A stretch of 64,000 nt of DNA from Monodelphis domestica (GCF_027887165.1 NC_077235.1:16468383-16532382); one strand, 5' to 3'; positions 1-10,809 are shown, counted from the stretch's first letter. The notes: generated by a model not told the origin, from the sequence alone. Made by a program: numbers and translations.

Positions 1-660
1 ACATTTCAATTCAAGAAGACACTTTCTCTGTTTTAATAGCCTTAAAGCCATTACACAGACCCTCTAGCGAACACTCTGACTCTCACACTCCAACTCAAGC
101 TTCCCATTCAATGCTTTCAGCCAACCATTCACACATGTCACCTATACTATCCTCGCTCTTCCTTCTCCTAGAAATACTGCTTCACTCACATACACAGGTA
201 CCAACACTCAATCACACACAAAACTTAATAAATGGTGGAGCTTGTGGTCAGGTTGTCCCGGGCTCCATTTTGGCCGACTTACCTTGGAACCAGATTTGAT
301 TGATGCTCCACACACTTTCTAACATTCCAGGTAAGTGGTCCATCATATATCATGTATATATGACTATGTCCATATGTGAACAAGAACTTGGCAGCATTCC
401 CATTGGGATGTAGGCTGTAGAATGTTTGGAAATGAGACTGTCTCCTTGGTTCCTGATTAATAGAGTTTCCTTTCCCGTGAGTTTGAATTACCTAAACGAA
501 CCCACCCAGCAGATTCCTGACTGAGCTCAATGTCTTCTTGTGTATACGTCACTTCTGGTTGTCAATCTGGCTATAGGTTTAGGCAGCCATAACTAGGGCA
601 TCCGGGCTGGCTTGCCATTTGTTATCTTGAAAATAACACAGAACTCTCAAATAGTCTGAA
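1..660. repeat. P module, 3' part (copy 0)
   Basis: This is the end of a P module cut by the window edge. It is almost identical to 63469-64000, with four mismatches seen in 532 bases. It contains the recurring segment around 60-300 that ends in a minus-strand splice-donor-like site (rc CCAAG|GTAAGT, GTAAGT at 277-282). The open frame at 111-299 is not preserved across other copies and I do not call it a gene. Confidence 0.8.
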
Positions 661-1765
661 AAACCAAGTATTGAATGAAGATAGGGGTAAGTCCCGTATT
701 GAATTCTTTACTGAGAGCCTGGTGCCACAACTTTTACAGGGCATAAACCCTGGACTCTGAGGATGTTATCCCTGGGCAGGCCACCAGGCTAGGTGACAAC
801 TCCAAGGAACAAAAGAATTTGGGGAACCTCTCTACCACATGGGGGAAATCCAGGAGCAGGGAAAGATCAGTGACAATGGTGTAGCTACAAAGGAAATCAC
901 TGACACGATACAATCAAGCCTAGGAAAGGAATCCTAGCCAAAGGCTAGGGTCTAAGAGAGGGGGCTGCTTACAATGGATACTGAAGAATGGTCCCTGCCA
1001 GGTGTGGATCTTCTTGGAAAAGGGTCTCTTGATACAGTAGGGGAGACTACTTAAGTAGGACTGGTATTCAGCTGAGGATCCCCCACTAAGTCTGAAACTG
1101 TATGCCTGGGATTCCCTTCAGTGTAGATTCCCATGAGAACAGGGAACAAGTACAATCTTTGGGGTCTCCAACCTACAAGCTCCTCTTAAACCTAGGGTTC
1201 ACCAGAGTCCACTAGGCCCCAGGTTTGGGGTTTCTAGATTCCATGTTGACATACCTTATTGCTTCTGCTGTGAATACATTCACTTCATTCATTTAGGAAA
1301 AGCTGGAGCTATACTTGCCAATGGTGGCCATTAATGCAGGCACAGTATGGTTTTTTTAAGAAACAGAATTCCTTGCAGTTTGACACATGATGAATATCAT
1401 AGCACAAACTATTAAAATCCCGTGTGATTCACTGTATGTTGTTTATCTGGTTATTTATTGAACAGCTCTAAAAATTAAAGGAAAGCAAGATGCAGAATGT
1501 GTTTTCTTCATTGACACCACTGTGATTCCTATCTTGAAAAGTCAAAGTTAAAATGTTTGAACACACTTTTGCTGTCACAGCAATCTCCCTATTCCCCTGT
1601 CTGAGGGAATGTCAAAAGTCAATGGCCTTCCCGGCTTTCCTATCGTCAAACTGGAATCCAGAAAGCCCAAACTTGTGGCCTAGATGGTTCTGGTTTGTGG
1701 AGGAGCTTGTAGGTTGGAGACCCCAAAGTTTGTACTTGTTACCTGATCCCATGGGAATCCAGAGA
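641..1765. repeat. Q module with 125-bp inverted repeat
   Basis: Single-copy-looking block shared with 7371-8110, 14173-15295, 30741-31590, 41641-42735, 49719-50813 and 57891-59008. It starts with a segment also seen at the start of T and P (CAAATAGTCTGAAAAACC at about 647). It holds an inverted repeat with arms near 1130-1251 and 1643-1765 around a ~390-bp loop. No coding signal is recognised; the open frame at 1553-1828 runs through the right arm into simple repeat. Confidence 0.8.
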
Positions 1766-2403
1766 GATAGAGACAGACAAACAGAAAGACAGATAGGCAG
1801 TCCGACTGGCAGATGGGTACTCAGATAGATAGGTGGTCAAATGGATGGATATAGAGATAGCACATAGAGAGACACATAGTCAAACACAGAAAGAGAGATA
1901 GACAGGCAGGCAGACAGACAGATCGAGAGATAAATAGATAGGAAGATAAAACAAAAAGACATAGAAACACAAACAGACAGAATGAGAGATAGTCAGAGAC
2001 ATTGAAAGATTAATAGAACATGAGAATATCAGAGAGTAAAACAAAGACAGACAGAGACAGATAGATGGAAGGACAGACCGAGGGAAGATAGAATGGAGAG
2101 ACAGACAGACAGGGATACACAGAAAGTCAGGCAGATGGATAGAGAAACAGATACGGATAGACTGCAATATAGATAGATAGATAGATAGATTGATACAGTT
2201 AGATCTATAGATTGATATATAGACAGACTGACAGACAGAGACAGACGGATTGACAGACATACAGAAAGACTGACATATTGACTAGTCTCTCTGTCATTTT
2301 GTCTATCTGCCTGCCTGTCTGTGTGTCTATCAGCCTGTCCTTCTGTCTGCATGTCACACCTGGCTATATCTATGTTTCCATGTCTTTATGGATGCATGTA
2401 CAA

Positions 2404-2460
<57 letters not shown>

Positions 2461-2640
2461 ACTAACTATGTATCTATGTCTTAGTGTTTCTGTCTGTATA
2501 GTCTATATAACTATCTTTCTGCCTGTCTTTGTATTTAATGAGTCTGTCTCTATCTCTGCCCATCAGTCCGGTTTGGCTGTATATCTCTGTGTGTTTTTAT
2601 GTATCCATTTATGTATCTCTCTATGAATCTAACTACTGTT
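1755..2640. repeat. S1 degenerate GATA/GACA block
   Basis: Degenerate tetranucleotide repeat. The + strand is purine-rich (GATA, GACA, CAGA words) to about 2275, then flips to pyrimidine-rich (CTGT, TCTA words). A pure (TCTA)n tract lies at 2404-2461. Long open frames on either strand here translate to LSIYLSI or DRQTDRQ strings and are not genes. Confidence 0.9.
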
Positions 2641-2859
2641 GACTTATAAAAACACAAAACTATTAAATAGTCAGAGAACTCACTCTTTAGTCAAGGAAAG
2701 GAGGGTCAGTGTGAGAGTAAGGCTCTACACAGAACTGGGTGACACAATGCTACACAGAGTCCCAGGACTGAACTCTGGTTGCTCTGGACACTGACCCCTG
2801 GATAAGGCAATAGCACCAGATTGGACAGTTTAAAGAAGAAAAGAATTTTGGGAACTTCA
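2641..2859. repeat. T module, truncated
   Basis: First ~220 bases of T, from GTTGACTTATAAAAAC to the GGGAACTTC segment, then joined directly to S2-type sequence (CATCTGTCTGACAGCCAG). About 470 bases of T and the beginning of S2 are missing compared with 9531-10225. Confidence 0.75.
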
Positions 2860-2909
2860 TCCATCTGTCTGACAGCCAGTCCCTTCTGTGTATGTATGTA
2901 TGCATACAT

Positions 2910-2967
<58 letters not shown>

Positions 2968-3045
2968 CTATGTGTATCTATCGGTGTAGTCTATCTATCT
3001 ATCTGCCTGCTTATTTCTGCATGGATCAATCTATGTGTATGTCCT
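2860..3045. repeat. S2 remnant with (TCTA)n
   Basis: Pyrimidine-rich tetranucleotide remnant with a (TCTA)n tract at about 2910-2967, leading into a Z1 element exactly as S2 does in other copies. Confidence 0.85.
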
Positions 3046-3365
3046 TTGTGTGTTTTAAAGTGTTGTGACATCCTGGGGAACTACAATACCCAGTGTGCTC
3101 AAGGCGTCCCACCCCTTTGAGTCCTCGATTGGTATTGGTCTAGCAATGGACCAATCCTGCATTGGGGAAGGGTCATTGTCCATGGTCCCTCCTTAGCATG
3201 GGATTGGTCTATTTCAAGACCAATCCTATGAAAGGAAATAATAAGCATCATCCCTTGCCCAGCATAGGATTGGTCCAATTCAGAACCAATCTCTCACTGG
3301 AAATAAGGGGGAGAGACACCTGGAGCACGCTGGAAGATGTAGTCCCCTAGGCCACAACCCTCTCT
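3046..3365. mobile_element. Z1 terminal-inverted-repeat element, copy a
   Basis: MITE-like element of about 320 bp. The left end carries a ZNF143/SBS-like site ACTACAATACCCAGTGTGC (3080-3098). The right end carries its inverted partner at 3325-3343. Between them are ATTGG/CCAAT pairs near 3134-3155, 3202-3225 and 3269-3290. The terminal ~50 bp of each end are inverted copies of each other. Transposon identity is inferred from the TIR structure and copy number. No transposase is present. Confidence 0.6.
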
Positions 3366-3368
3366 CTA

Positions 3369-3425
<57 letters not shown>

Positions 3426-3448
3426 GTCTGTCTGTCTGTCTGTCTGCC

Positions 3449-3495
<47 letters not shown>

Positions 3496-3665
3496 TTATG
3501 TCTTAGTGTTTCTGTCTGTATAGTCTATATAACTATCTACCTGCCTGTCTGTGTATCTTGTGAGTTTGTCTGTATCTCTGCCAATCAGTCAGGTCTGGCT
3601 GTATATCTCTTTGTGTGCTTTTATGTATCTCTTTATGTATCTCTCTATGTATCTATCTAACTACT
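3361..3665. repeat. S1 pyrimidine half, (TCTA)n/(TCTG)n
   Basis: A Z1 right end is fused directly to the pyrimidine half of an S1 block: (TCTA)n at about 3368-3425, then (TCTG)n to 3484, then degenerate repeat. Z2, S3, E, L, P, Q and the purine half of S1 are absent between them, so this marks a large internal deletion or unequal crossover between TCTA tracts. Confidence 0.85.
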
Positions 3666-4361
3666 ATTGATTTGTAAAAACCAAAAGCCATTAGTCAGAA
3701 AAATGACTCTTTCATCAAGGAAAAGGGGGTCAGTGTGACAGTAGAGCTCTAGATGAGCTGGGTGCCACAAGGCTACACAGAGTCCAAGTATTGAAGTCTG
3801 GTTGCTCTGGACACTGACCCCTGGGAAAGGCAACAGCACCAGATTGGACAGTTCCAAAGAAGAAAAGAATTTGGGGAACTTCTCTGCCTTTTGGGAGAAA
3901 TCCAGGGGCAGGGAAAGATGATTGACTTTGCTCTAGCTACAAAGAAAATGGGAGTGTTCAAACTCTACTGACAGCATTCAATGAAGCTTGGGAAAAGAAT
4001 CACAGCTTGAGGAGAGGGTGTAAGGGAAAGGGCTGCTGACAGTGGAGACTAAATGATGGTCCCTGATGAGGTGGGGATTTACTTGGGAAAAGATCTCTGA
4101 TCCCACAGGGGAGACTACCTAAAACGAAGAGGGTCCTTAGCATCTGCTTATTCCCATTCCAGTAGAATTGGCATTCACTTGAGGCTCCATTACTCTGTCT
4201 GATCCTGCTAACCTGAGGTTCCCTTCTGGGTGGATTCTTACAGAAAGAGGGAACAAGTACAAACTTTGAGTCTTCAATTTAGAAAGTAGTCCTAATCTTG
4301 GGGTACATCTGATCTTACTATGCTATAACTTTGGGGTTCATAGATTCCGTGTTGACACTCT
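3666..4361. repeat. T module
   Basis: Full-length T, about 690 bp, starting after GTTGATTTGTAAAAACC and ending at GTTGACACTC before S2. It matches 9531-10225, 16166-16862, 31874-32565 and 59803-60495. It is clearly homologous to the first half of Q (shared GGGAACAAGTACAAACTTTG segment and others), but has its own sequence at the start. No coding potential is seen. Confidence 0.8.
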
Positions 4362-4974
4362 ATCTGTCTATATATCTATGTGTCCTTCTATATGTGTAAT
4401 TTTTCTTTGTGATTGTCCTTCCATCTATGTCTGTTCCTTCCTTAGTCTCTCTCTCTCTCTCTCTCTCTCTTTATATCTTTTTATCTGTGTGCTGTCTGTC
4501 TATCAATATATCTATATTTTCTGTGTGTCTCTTTGTGATCTCTGGATCTATCTGCCTGTCTATATGTGCATCTATCCATCTGTCTGCCAGCCAGTCCCTT
4601 CTGGTTATCTATATGTATATATGTATGTATTTGCTTCTCTCATTTTCTGTCTTTTGGTCCATCTCTATGTATGTCTGTGTCTGCCCGTTTTTTCTCTACG
4701 CAGATAGATAGCTTTTTGTTAGAGAGACAGAAAGAGAGGGAGGGAGAGAGAGAAAGTCACAGATATGCAGAATGATAAATGGACAAGTTCATTGATCGAT
4801 ATTCATATACAGTCAGACATATAGAGAGACACACAGATAGAATGAGATAGATAGATAGATAGATACATACATACATACATACATACATAAATAGATAGAC
4901 ACAGACAGATATATAGCGATACAGTTAGATATAATGACAGATAGACAGAAAGGTAGACTTTTTTTAATTGTTCT
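4361..4974. repeat. S2 block (TC)n then GATA/CATA
   Basis: Pyrimidine-rich to about 4700 with a (TC)n tract at about 4447-4471, then purine-rich on the + strand with (CATA)n near 4866-4890. It joins a P module at about 4975 instead of reaching a second pyrimidine half and Z1. Confidence 0.85.
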
Positions 4975-5503
4975 TTTGGAAATAACTTGGAAATAATGGT
5001 GAACTTTCAAATAGTCAGAAGAACCCGAGCCTTTACCCATAATTTCACCTTCAAAACTAATTTGAAATTCAAATATAAAGGTTTCAAAATTGAACTTAGC
5101 TCAAAATGTCTCCAGATTAAAAATGAGACACACACACACACACATACACACACCCTACCATCCTAACTTTGGGGAGGTTGGGAAGCGAGGGATTGCAAAA
5201 CTGCTTTCATTCCCTTTAACTCCTGAAAAAATATAATCATGCAAGTCTGTAGATCAAAATGATTGCTAAATTAATCCCCATATTCTAAGTCTTCCCTTTC
5301 TGAGGATTTCATCATAGGATGACAGAATATTTGTTTTAACAAGATAAAGGTGACAAATAACTTAAAATGTGTTAGAAAAGCTCCCTAATTTGGAAAAAGA
5401 ATGTCAGTTGGGAATGATCAGCAGTCAGCTGTAGAGCTTGATAGACACTTATCTGAGCCAATCCTCAGTCCTTCCATTGGCCCTTGTGACTGTATCCTAA
5501 CCC
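4975..5503. repeat. P module, truncated 5' fragment
   Basis: Only the first ~530 bases of P are present (AACTTGGAAATAATGG start, CA tract at about 5117-5145). The copy stops in mid-module after CTGTATCCTAACCCA and continues as S2-type GAGGAACAGACAGACAG. It is closest to 10810-11400. Confidence 0.8.
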
Positions 5504-5681
5504 AGGTCAGAGGAACAGACAGACAGACACATGAACAGACAGACTGACAGACAGATTAGTTTCTCTATCATTCTTACTATATGCGTTCTTTTCTCTGTAT
5601 CTACAAGTCTTTATCACTGTATGTGCAACTGTCTATCTATCCAGATTTTTGTATCAGTCTACCTGTCTGTCTCTCTATTTA

Positions 5682-5738
<57 letters not shown>

Positions 5739-5818
5739 ATTTTCGTGTATCTGTCAGTGTAGTCTATGTATCTATCTGCCTGCCTGTTTGTGCATGGATC
5801 AATCTATGAGTAGGTACT
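5504..5818. repeat. S2 terminal part
   Basis: Purine words (ACAGACAGACTG) switch to pyrimidine words at about 5560. (TCTG)n and (TCTA)n tracts occupy about 5685-5736. It leads into Z1. Confidence 0.85.
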
Positions 5819-6140
5819 TTGTGTGTTTTAGTGTTGTGACATCCTGGGGAACTACAATTTCCAATGTCCACAAGGTGTCCTAACCCTTTGAGTCCTGGAT
5901 TAGGATTGGTCTGGCAATGGACCAATCCCAGGTTCGGGGGGAGGTCAATGTCCATGGTACCTCCTTAGGATGGGATTGGTCCATTTCAAGACCAATCCCA
6001 TGAAAGAATAATGGGCATCATCCATTGCCCAGCAAAGCATTGGTCAAATTCAAAACCAATCCCTCACCAGAAATAAGGGGTAGGGACAGCTGGAGCAAGC
6101 TGGGAGATATAGTCCCCAAGCCACAACTCTTGAAAACTCA
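5819..6140. mobile_element. Z1 element, copy b
   Basis: TIR element with a diverged left ZNF143-like site (5851-5869, ACTACAATTTCCAATGTCC) and a better right site on the minus strand (6095-6113). ATTGG/CCAAT pairs lie near 5905-5929, 5973-5998 and 6040-6062. It is followed by ~145 bp of simple repeat and then Z2. Confidence 0.6.
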
Positions 6141-6284
6141 CAGGATCTCTCTCTATAAATCTATGTAGACGGAGAGATGGACAAATGGATAGACAAAAGG
6201 ACTGACAGACAGATTATTTGATCTGTTATTCTATCTATTCGCCTACTGGTTGGTACATCTGTCAGCCTGTCTGTGTTTCTTTCC

Positions 6285-6610
6285 TGGGTTTTCAAGTGTT
6301 GTGGCAGCCTGGGGATCTTCAACCCCCAGTGTGCTCCTGGAGTCCATCGCCTATAAGTCATGGCTTGGGATTGGTCCGGAATTCTACCAATCCCGTGTTG
6401 AGGGAGAGACAATGCCCATGCCCCTCCTTAGTCCAGGATTGGTCCATTTCCAGATGAATAACACCCAGAAAAGTAGGGAACTTCATTCCTCACCCAGCCT
6501 AGGATTGGTCCAATTCAAGACCAATCCCTCCCATGAAATATGGGGGAGGGACCCCTGGAGCACACTGGGGGATGCAGTTGATCAGACCACAACCGAAGAA
6601 AAGCCACACT
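6285..6610. mobile_element. Z2 element, copy a
   Basis: Sister of Z1 with the same plan. The left ZNF143-like site is decayed (about 6318-6335). The right one is present on the minus strand at 6560-6578 (GCACACTGGGGGATGCAGT on +). CCAAT/ATTGG pairs surround 6372-6393 and 6502-6527. Confidence 0.55.
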
Positions 6611-6905
6611 ATCTCCACCTCTATATCCATGTAGACTGAGAGATGTACAAGGGGACGAAGAGACAGGAGGACCGACAAACAGAGATCTTCGTTTATCTGT
6701 TATTCTGTCATACTGCCTCCCTGTCTATGTACCTGTCAGTCTGTCTATCTGTCTGCCCATCAGTCCTCTCTGGGTATCTATCTCTATATATGTATGTATG
6801 TATGTACCTATCAATGTATGTATCTGTTTATCAGTCGATATCCAGTGTCTGTCAATCAGTCTGTCAGTTGGTCTATCCCTCTATCTATCTCATCAATCAC
6901 GTGAT
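6611..6905. repeat. S3 simple-repeat block
   Basis: Short degenerate tetranucleotide block that always separates Z2 from E (TATGTATGTATG near 6788). It ends in an E-box palindrome ATCACGTGAT (CACGTG 6898-6903) just before the exon-like segment. Confidence 0.8.
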
Positions 6906-6924
6906 CTTTCCCATTCTTCTCAAG

Positions 6925-7065
6925 TGTCCACGCAAGAATATCGGAATAATTGGTTGCTGGCAAACAAAGCATATGATGGTGTCCCTGTGATGTTCAGGTG
7001 GCTCAGAAGATGTATTTGGTTCAAGATTGGAGGGGGAGTGGCAGACCTCCACTTTGGCCAGTGAG
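6925..7065 (+). other. Exon-like segment E, copy 1 (decayed splice sites)
   Basis: Homologue of the 142-bp segment at 19213, 25819 and 36620. The downstream donor GTGAGT is intact at 7066-7071. The upstream acceptor is weakened (CTTCTCAAG instead of CTTCTCAG), and the next acceptor near 7200 reads TTACCG instead of TTACAG. One frame is open across the segment and stops exactly at its end. I do not recognise the peptide, and other copies have stops in that frame. Confidence 0.35.
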
Positions 7066-7209
7066 GTGAGTGGCTGTGGCAGACTGGATGATGGGTCCAA
7101 ACCCTTCTGATCAGACTGATCCTTGAGGTGCTGGAAGTCTTGAATAGGAAATCAAGGAATCAAGATCTCAGAGGCTAAGCTCTGTGCCTTACTTACCGGG
7201 ATCTTAACC

Positions 7210-7255
7210 TGTTGTCCTGACATTTCCAGACAAGGAGCATTTACTAAACAAGAAT
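7210..7255 (+). mobile_element. LTR-like segment, first 46 bp only
   Basis: Begins TGTTGTCCTGACATTTCC like the 571-bp segments at 19499, 26101 and 36906, then breaks after AAGAATGG into the P-module tail. The remaining ~525 bp, the L1 and most of P are missing. Confidence 0.6.
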
Positions 7256-7370
7256 GGCTCTCACACTCCAACTCGAGCTTCCAATTCAACGCTTTCAGCC
7301 AACCATTTACGCATGTCATCTATACTATCCTCGCTCTTCTTTCTACTAGAAGAACTGCTTCACTGACATA
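7256..7370. repeat. P tail remnant
   Basis: About 115 bases of the P tail (CTCTCACACTCCAACTCGAG onward) sit between the broken LTR-like segment and a Q module that itself starts in its middle (GGGGAGAATACCTAACTAGG). There are two rearrangement junctions within 120 bases. Confidence 0.75.
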
Positions 7371-8110
7371 CAAGAGGGGAGAATACCTAACTAGGATTGT
7401 CATTCACCTGAGGGTCCCCCACTCAGTCTGAAAGTGCTCGCCTGGGATTCCCTTCAGAATGGATTCCCTGGGGAACAGGGAACAAGTATAATCTTTGGGG
7501 TCTCCCCCTTACAAGCTCCCCCTGAAACCTCAGCTTCGCCAGATCTCACTAGGCCACAAGTTTGGGCTTTCTAGATTCCATGTTGACACACCTTGTTGTT
7601 GATGCTGTGAATACATTCACTGCATTCAATTAGGAAAAGCAGGAGCTATACTTGCCAACGGTGGCCATTAATACAGGCACAGTATGGTTTTTTGCAGGAA
7701 ACAGAATTGCTTACAGTTTGCCACGTGATGAAGATCATAGCACAGACTAGTAAAATCCCATGTGATTCTCTGTATGTTGTTTATCTGGTTATTTGTTGAA
7801 CAGCTCTAAAAATTAAAGGAATGCAAGATGCAGAATGTATTCTCTTCATTGAGAACACCGGGATTCCTATCTTGAAAAGAGAAACTTAAAATGTGTGAAC
7901 ACACTTTTGCTCTCACAGCAATCTCCCCATTCCCGTGTCTGAGGGAATGTCAAAGGTCAATGGCCTTCCCGGTTTTCCTATTGTCAACGTGGAATCTAGA
8001 AACCCCAAACTTGTGGGCTAGACGGATCTGGTGTAGCCTGGGTTTGCGGAGGAGCTTGTAAGTTGGAGACCCCAAAGTTTGTACTTGTTCCCTGATCCCG
8101 TGAGAATCCA
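7371..8110. repeat. Q module, 5'-truncated
   Basis: It lacks the first ~400 bases of Q but keeps the inverted-repeat arms (about 7464-7587 and 7979-8108) and the loop. It leads into S1. Confidence 0.8.
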
Positions 8111-9310
8111 GAGAGATAGAGACAGACAAACAGAAAGACAGATAGGCAGGCCAACGGGCAGATGGGTACTCAGGTAGGAGGGCAGATAGATGGATATAGA
8201 GATAGAACATAGAGAGACACATAGTCAGATACAGACAGAGAGATAGACAGGTGGAGAGACAAATCGAGGGATAAATAGATAGGAAGATAAAACAAAAAGA
8301 CATAGAAACACAAACAGACAGAATGAGAGATAGTCAGAGACATTGGAAGATAAATAGAACATCAGAATATCAGAGAGTAAAACAAAGGGACAGACAGAGA
8401 CAGATAGATGGAAGGACAGACTGAGGGAAGATGGAATGGAGAGACAGACTGAGATACACAGAAATTCAGGTAGATGGATAGACAGCCAGACATGGATAGA
8501 GAGATAGCAATACAGATAGATAGATACAGGTAATTCAATACATTGATATATAGACATAATTAGAGAATAATGGACTGACAGACACAGAGAGATGGATCGA
8601 CAGATATACAGAAGGACTGACACATTGTTATGGGCATGGAAGGATACCCTTTTGGATTCAGGAAGGATGCCTTTTGCAAGCATGCAATGACTCCAAAACT
8701 TAGCTGAAAAACAAAAAAGAAATTTATTAATTTAGAAAGTAATGTTGAGAGTAGCCAGGAGGATAGCAAGGTAGAACAGCAAGATGGGGAGCAGTTCCCT
8801 GGGAGGACAGCATGAAAGGAAAGGATGTTCCCCCCGATGACATCGGTTCTGGGGATTTTATACATCCTTCCCAACAATTAGTCACTCAGGCATGAGGTGG
8901 GGTGATCGTACTGGGGTCTGCCTGGGGACATAAAGATTCCTTCATTTTAGGGGACAAACAGATGTCCGATAGGATCGAGGTGTGTTCTGAAGGTGCATCT
9001 TTCTGACCATCTAGAGGACGATCAAAGGAAGATAGTCATCTCAGTACCCTAGGTGGGGTCATTGGGTGTTTTTAGTCTCAGAGTCAGAAAAACAAGAAGG
9101 TAGTTCCCTTGACAATAGTTCGCCTGGGTTTCTGGGGTACAGTGCCCATGTCAACATGAACTAGTTTCTCTGTCATTTTGTCTATCTGCCTGCTTGTCTG
9201 TATGTCTATGAGCCTGTCCTTCTGTCTGCAAAACCCATCTGGCAATATCTATGTGTCCATATGTTTATGGATCTATTTACGAATCTATGTATCTATCTAA
9301 TCTATCTATC

Positions 9311-9362
<52 letters not shown>

Positions 9363-9530
9363 ATGTCTTAGTGCTTCTCTCTGTGTAGTCTATATAACTA
9401 TCTACCTGCCTGTCTGTGTATCTTATGAGTCTGTCTGTATCTCTGCCAATCAGTCAGGTCTGGCTATATATCTCTCTGTGTGTTTTTCAGTATCTCTTCA
9501 TGTATCTCTCTATATATCTATCTAACTATT
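8110..9530. repeat. S1 block interrupted by a solo LTR
   Basis: Purine half to 8625, then the solo LTR 8626-9153, then the pyrimidine half with (TCTA)n at about 9300-9350. The LTR sits almost exactly at the purine/pyrimidine switch point. Confidence 0.85.
8626..9153 (-). mobile_element. Solo LTR of an endogenous retrovirus (528 bp)
   Basis: Read on the minus strand it starts TGACATGGGC and ends CCCATAACA. It has a TATA-like TATAAAA near 8858 and AATAAA (as TTTATT on +) near 8722, in the order expected for U3-R-U5. It is flanked by a 4-bp direct repeat ACAT (8622-8625 and 9154-9157), the usual target-site duplication for gammaretrovirus-like (ERV1) elements. No internal retroviral sequence remains, so it is a solo LTR. 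It is related to 13659-14172 but inserted independently. Confidence 0.85.
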
Positions 9531-10225
9531 GTTGATTTGTAAAAACAGAAAACTATTAGTCAGAAAAATGACCCTTTCATCAAGGAAAAGGGGGTCAGTG
9601 TGACAGTAGGGCTCTAGAAAGTGCTGGGAGCCACAAGGCTACGGAGAGTCCAAGGATTGAACTATGGTTGCTCTGGACACTCACCCCTGGGAAAGGCAAC
9701 AGCACCAGATTGGACAGTTTAAAGAAGAAAAGAATTTGGGGAACTTCTCCACCATTTGGGGGAAATGCAGGGGCAGGGAAAGATGATTGACTTTGCAGAA
9801 GCTACAAAGAAAATGGGAGTGTTCCAACTCTACTGACAGCATCCAATGAAGCTTGGGAAAAGAATCACAGCTGAGGAGAGATCTAAGGGAAAGGGCTGCT
9901 AACAGTGGAGACTAAAGGATGGTCCCTGATCAGGTGGGGATTTACTTGGGAAAAGATCTCTGATCCCACAGGGGAGATTACATAAAATAAATGGGGTCCT
10001 TACCATCTGCTTAGTCCCATTCAAGTAGAATTGCCATTCACTTGAGACTCCATTACTCAGTCTGAACCTGCTACCCTGAGGTTCCCTTCTGGGTGGATTC
10101 TCACAGAAACAGGGAACAAGTACAAACTTTGAGTCTTCAATTTAGAAGCTCGTCCTAACCTTGGGGTACATCTGATCATACTATGCTACAAGTTTGGGGT
10201 TTATAGATTCCATGTTGACACTCTA
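9531..10225. repeat. T module
   Basis: Full-length T between S1 and S2, in the standard order. It starts GTTGATTTGTAAAAACAG and ends GTTGACACTC. No gene is seen. Confidence 0.8.
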
Positions 10226-10809
10226 TCTGTCTATATATCTATGTGTCTGTCTGTATATGTAATTTTTCTTTGTGATTGTCATTCCGTCTATGTCTGTTCC
10301 TTCCTTAGTCTCTCTCTCTCTCTCCTTATATCTTTCTACCTCTGTGCTGTCTGTCTATCAATATATCTATATTATCTGTGTTTCTCTTTGTGTTCTCTTT
10401 GGATCTATGCCTGTCTGTACGTGTATCTATCAATCTGTCTGCCAGCCAGTCCCTTCTTGTTATCTCTATGTATGTATGTATATATGTATGTATTTACTTC
10501 TCTCATTCTCTGTCTTTCTGTCCATCTCTATGTATGTCTGTGTCTGTCAGTTTTTTCTCTACGCAGATAGATAGCTATTTGTGAGAGAGACAGAGAGAGC
10601 GAGAGAGAGAGAGAGAAAGTCACAGATATGCAGAATGATAAATGGACAAGTTCATAGATCGATAGACATATACAGGCAGACATATAGAGACACACAGATA
10701 TAATGAGATACATACATACATACATACATAAATAGATAGAAACAGACAGATATATAGAGATACAGTTAGATATAATGACAAACAGAAAGGTAGACTTTTT
10801 TAAATTGTT
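10226..10809. repeat. S2 block, first two thirds
   Basis: Pyrimidine half with short (TC)n near 10311-10324, then the purine half with (GA)n near 10585-10615. It is joined to P at about 10810, as at 4975. The final pyrimidine third and Z elements are absent, so the 4361-5503 and 10226-11400 junctions share a common ancestor. Confidence 0.85.

Noticed and set aside
6798..7064. 88-codon frame ending exactly at the exon-like segment's donor
   Set aside because: It starts in simple repeat, and copies at 19213 and 36620 carry an early stop. Kept only as an exon-like, probably non-coding segment.
8560..8877. 105-codon minus-strand frame across the solo LTR
   Set aside because: It covers the TATA-like, AATAAA and U5 parts of an LTR and runs into simple repeat. 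It is not a retroviral gene.
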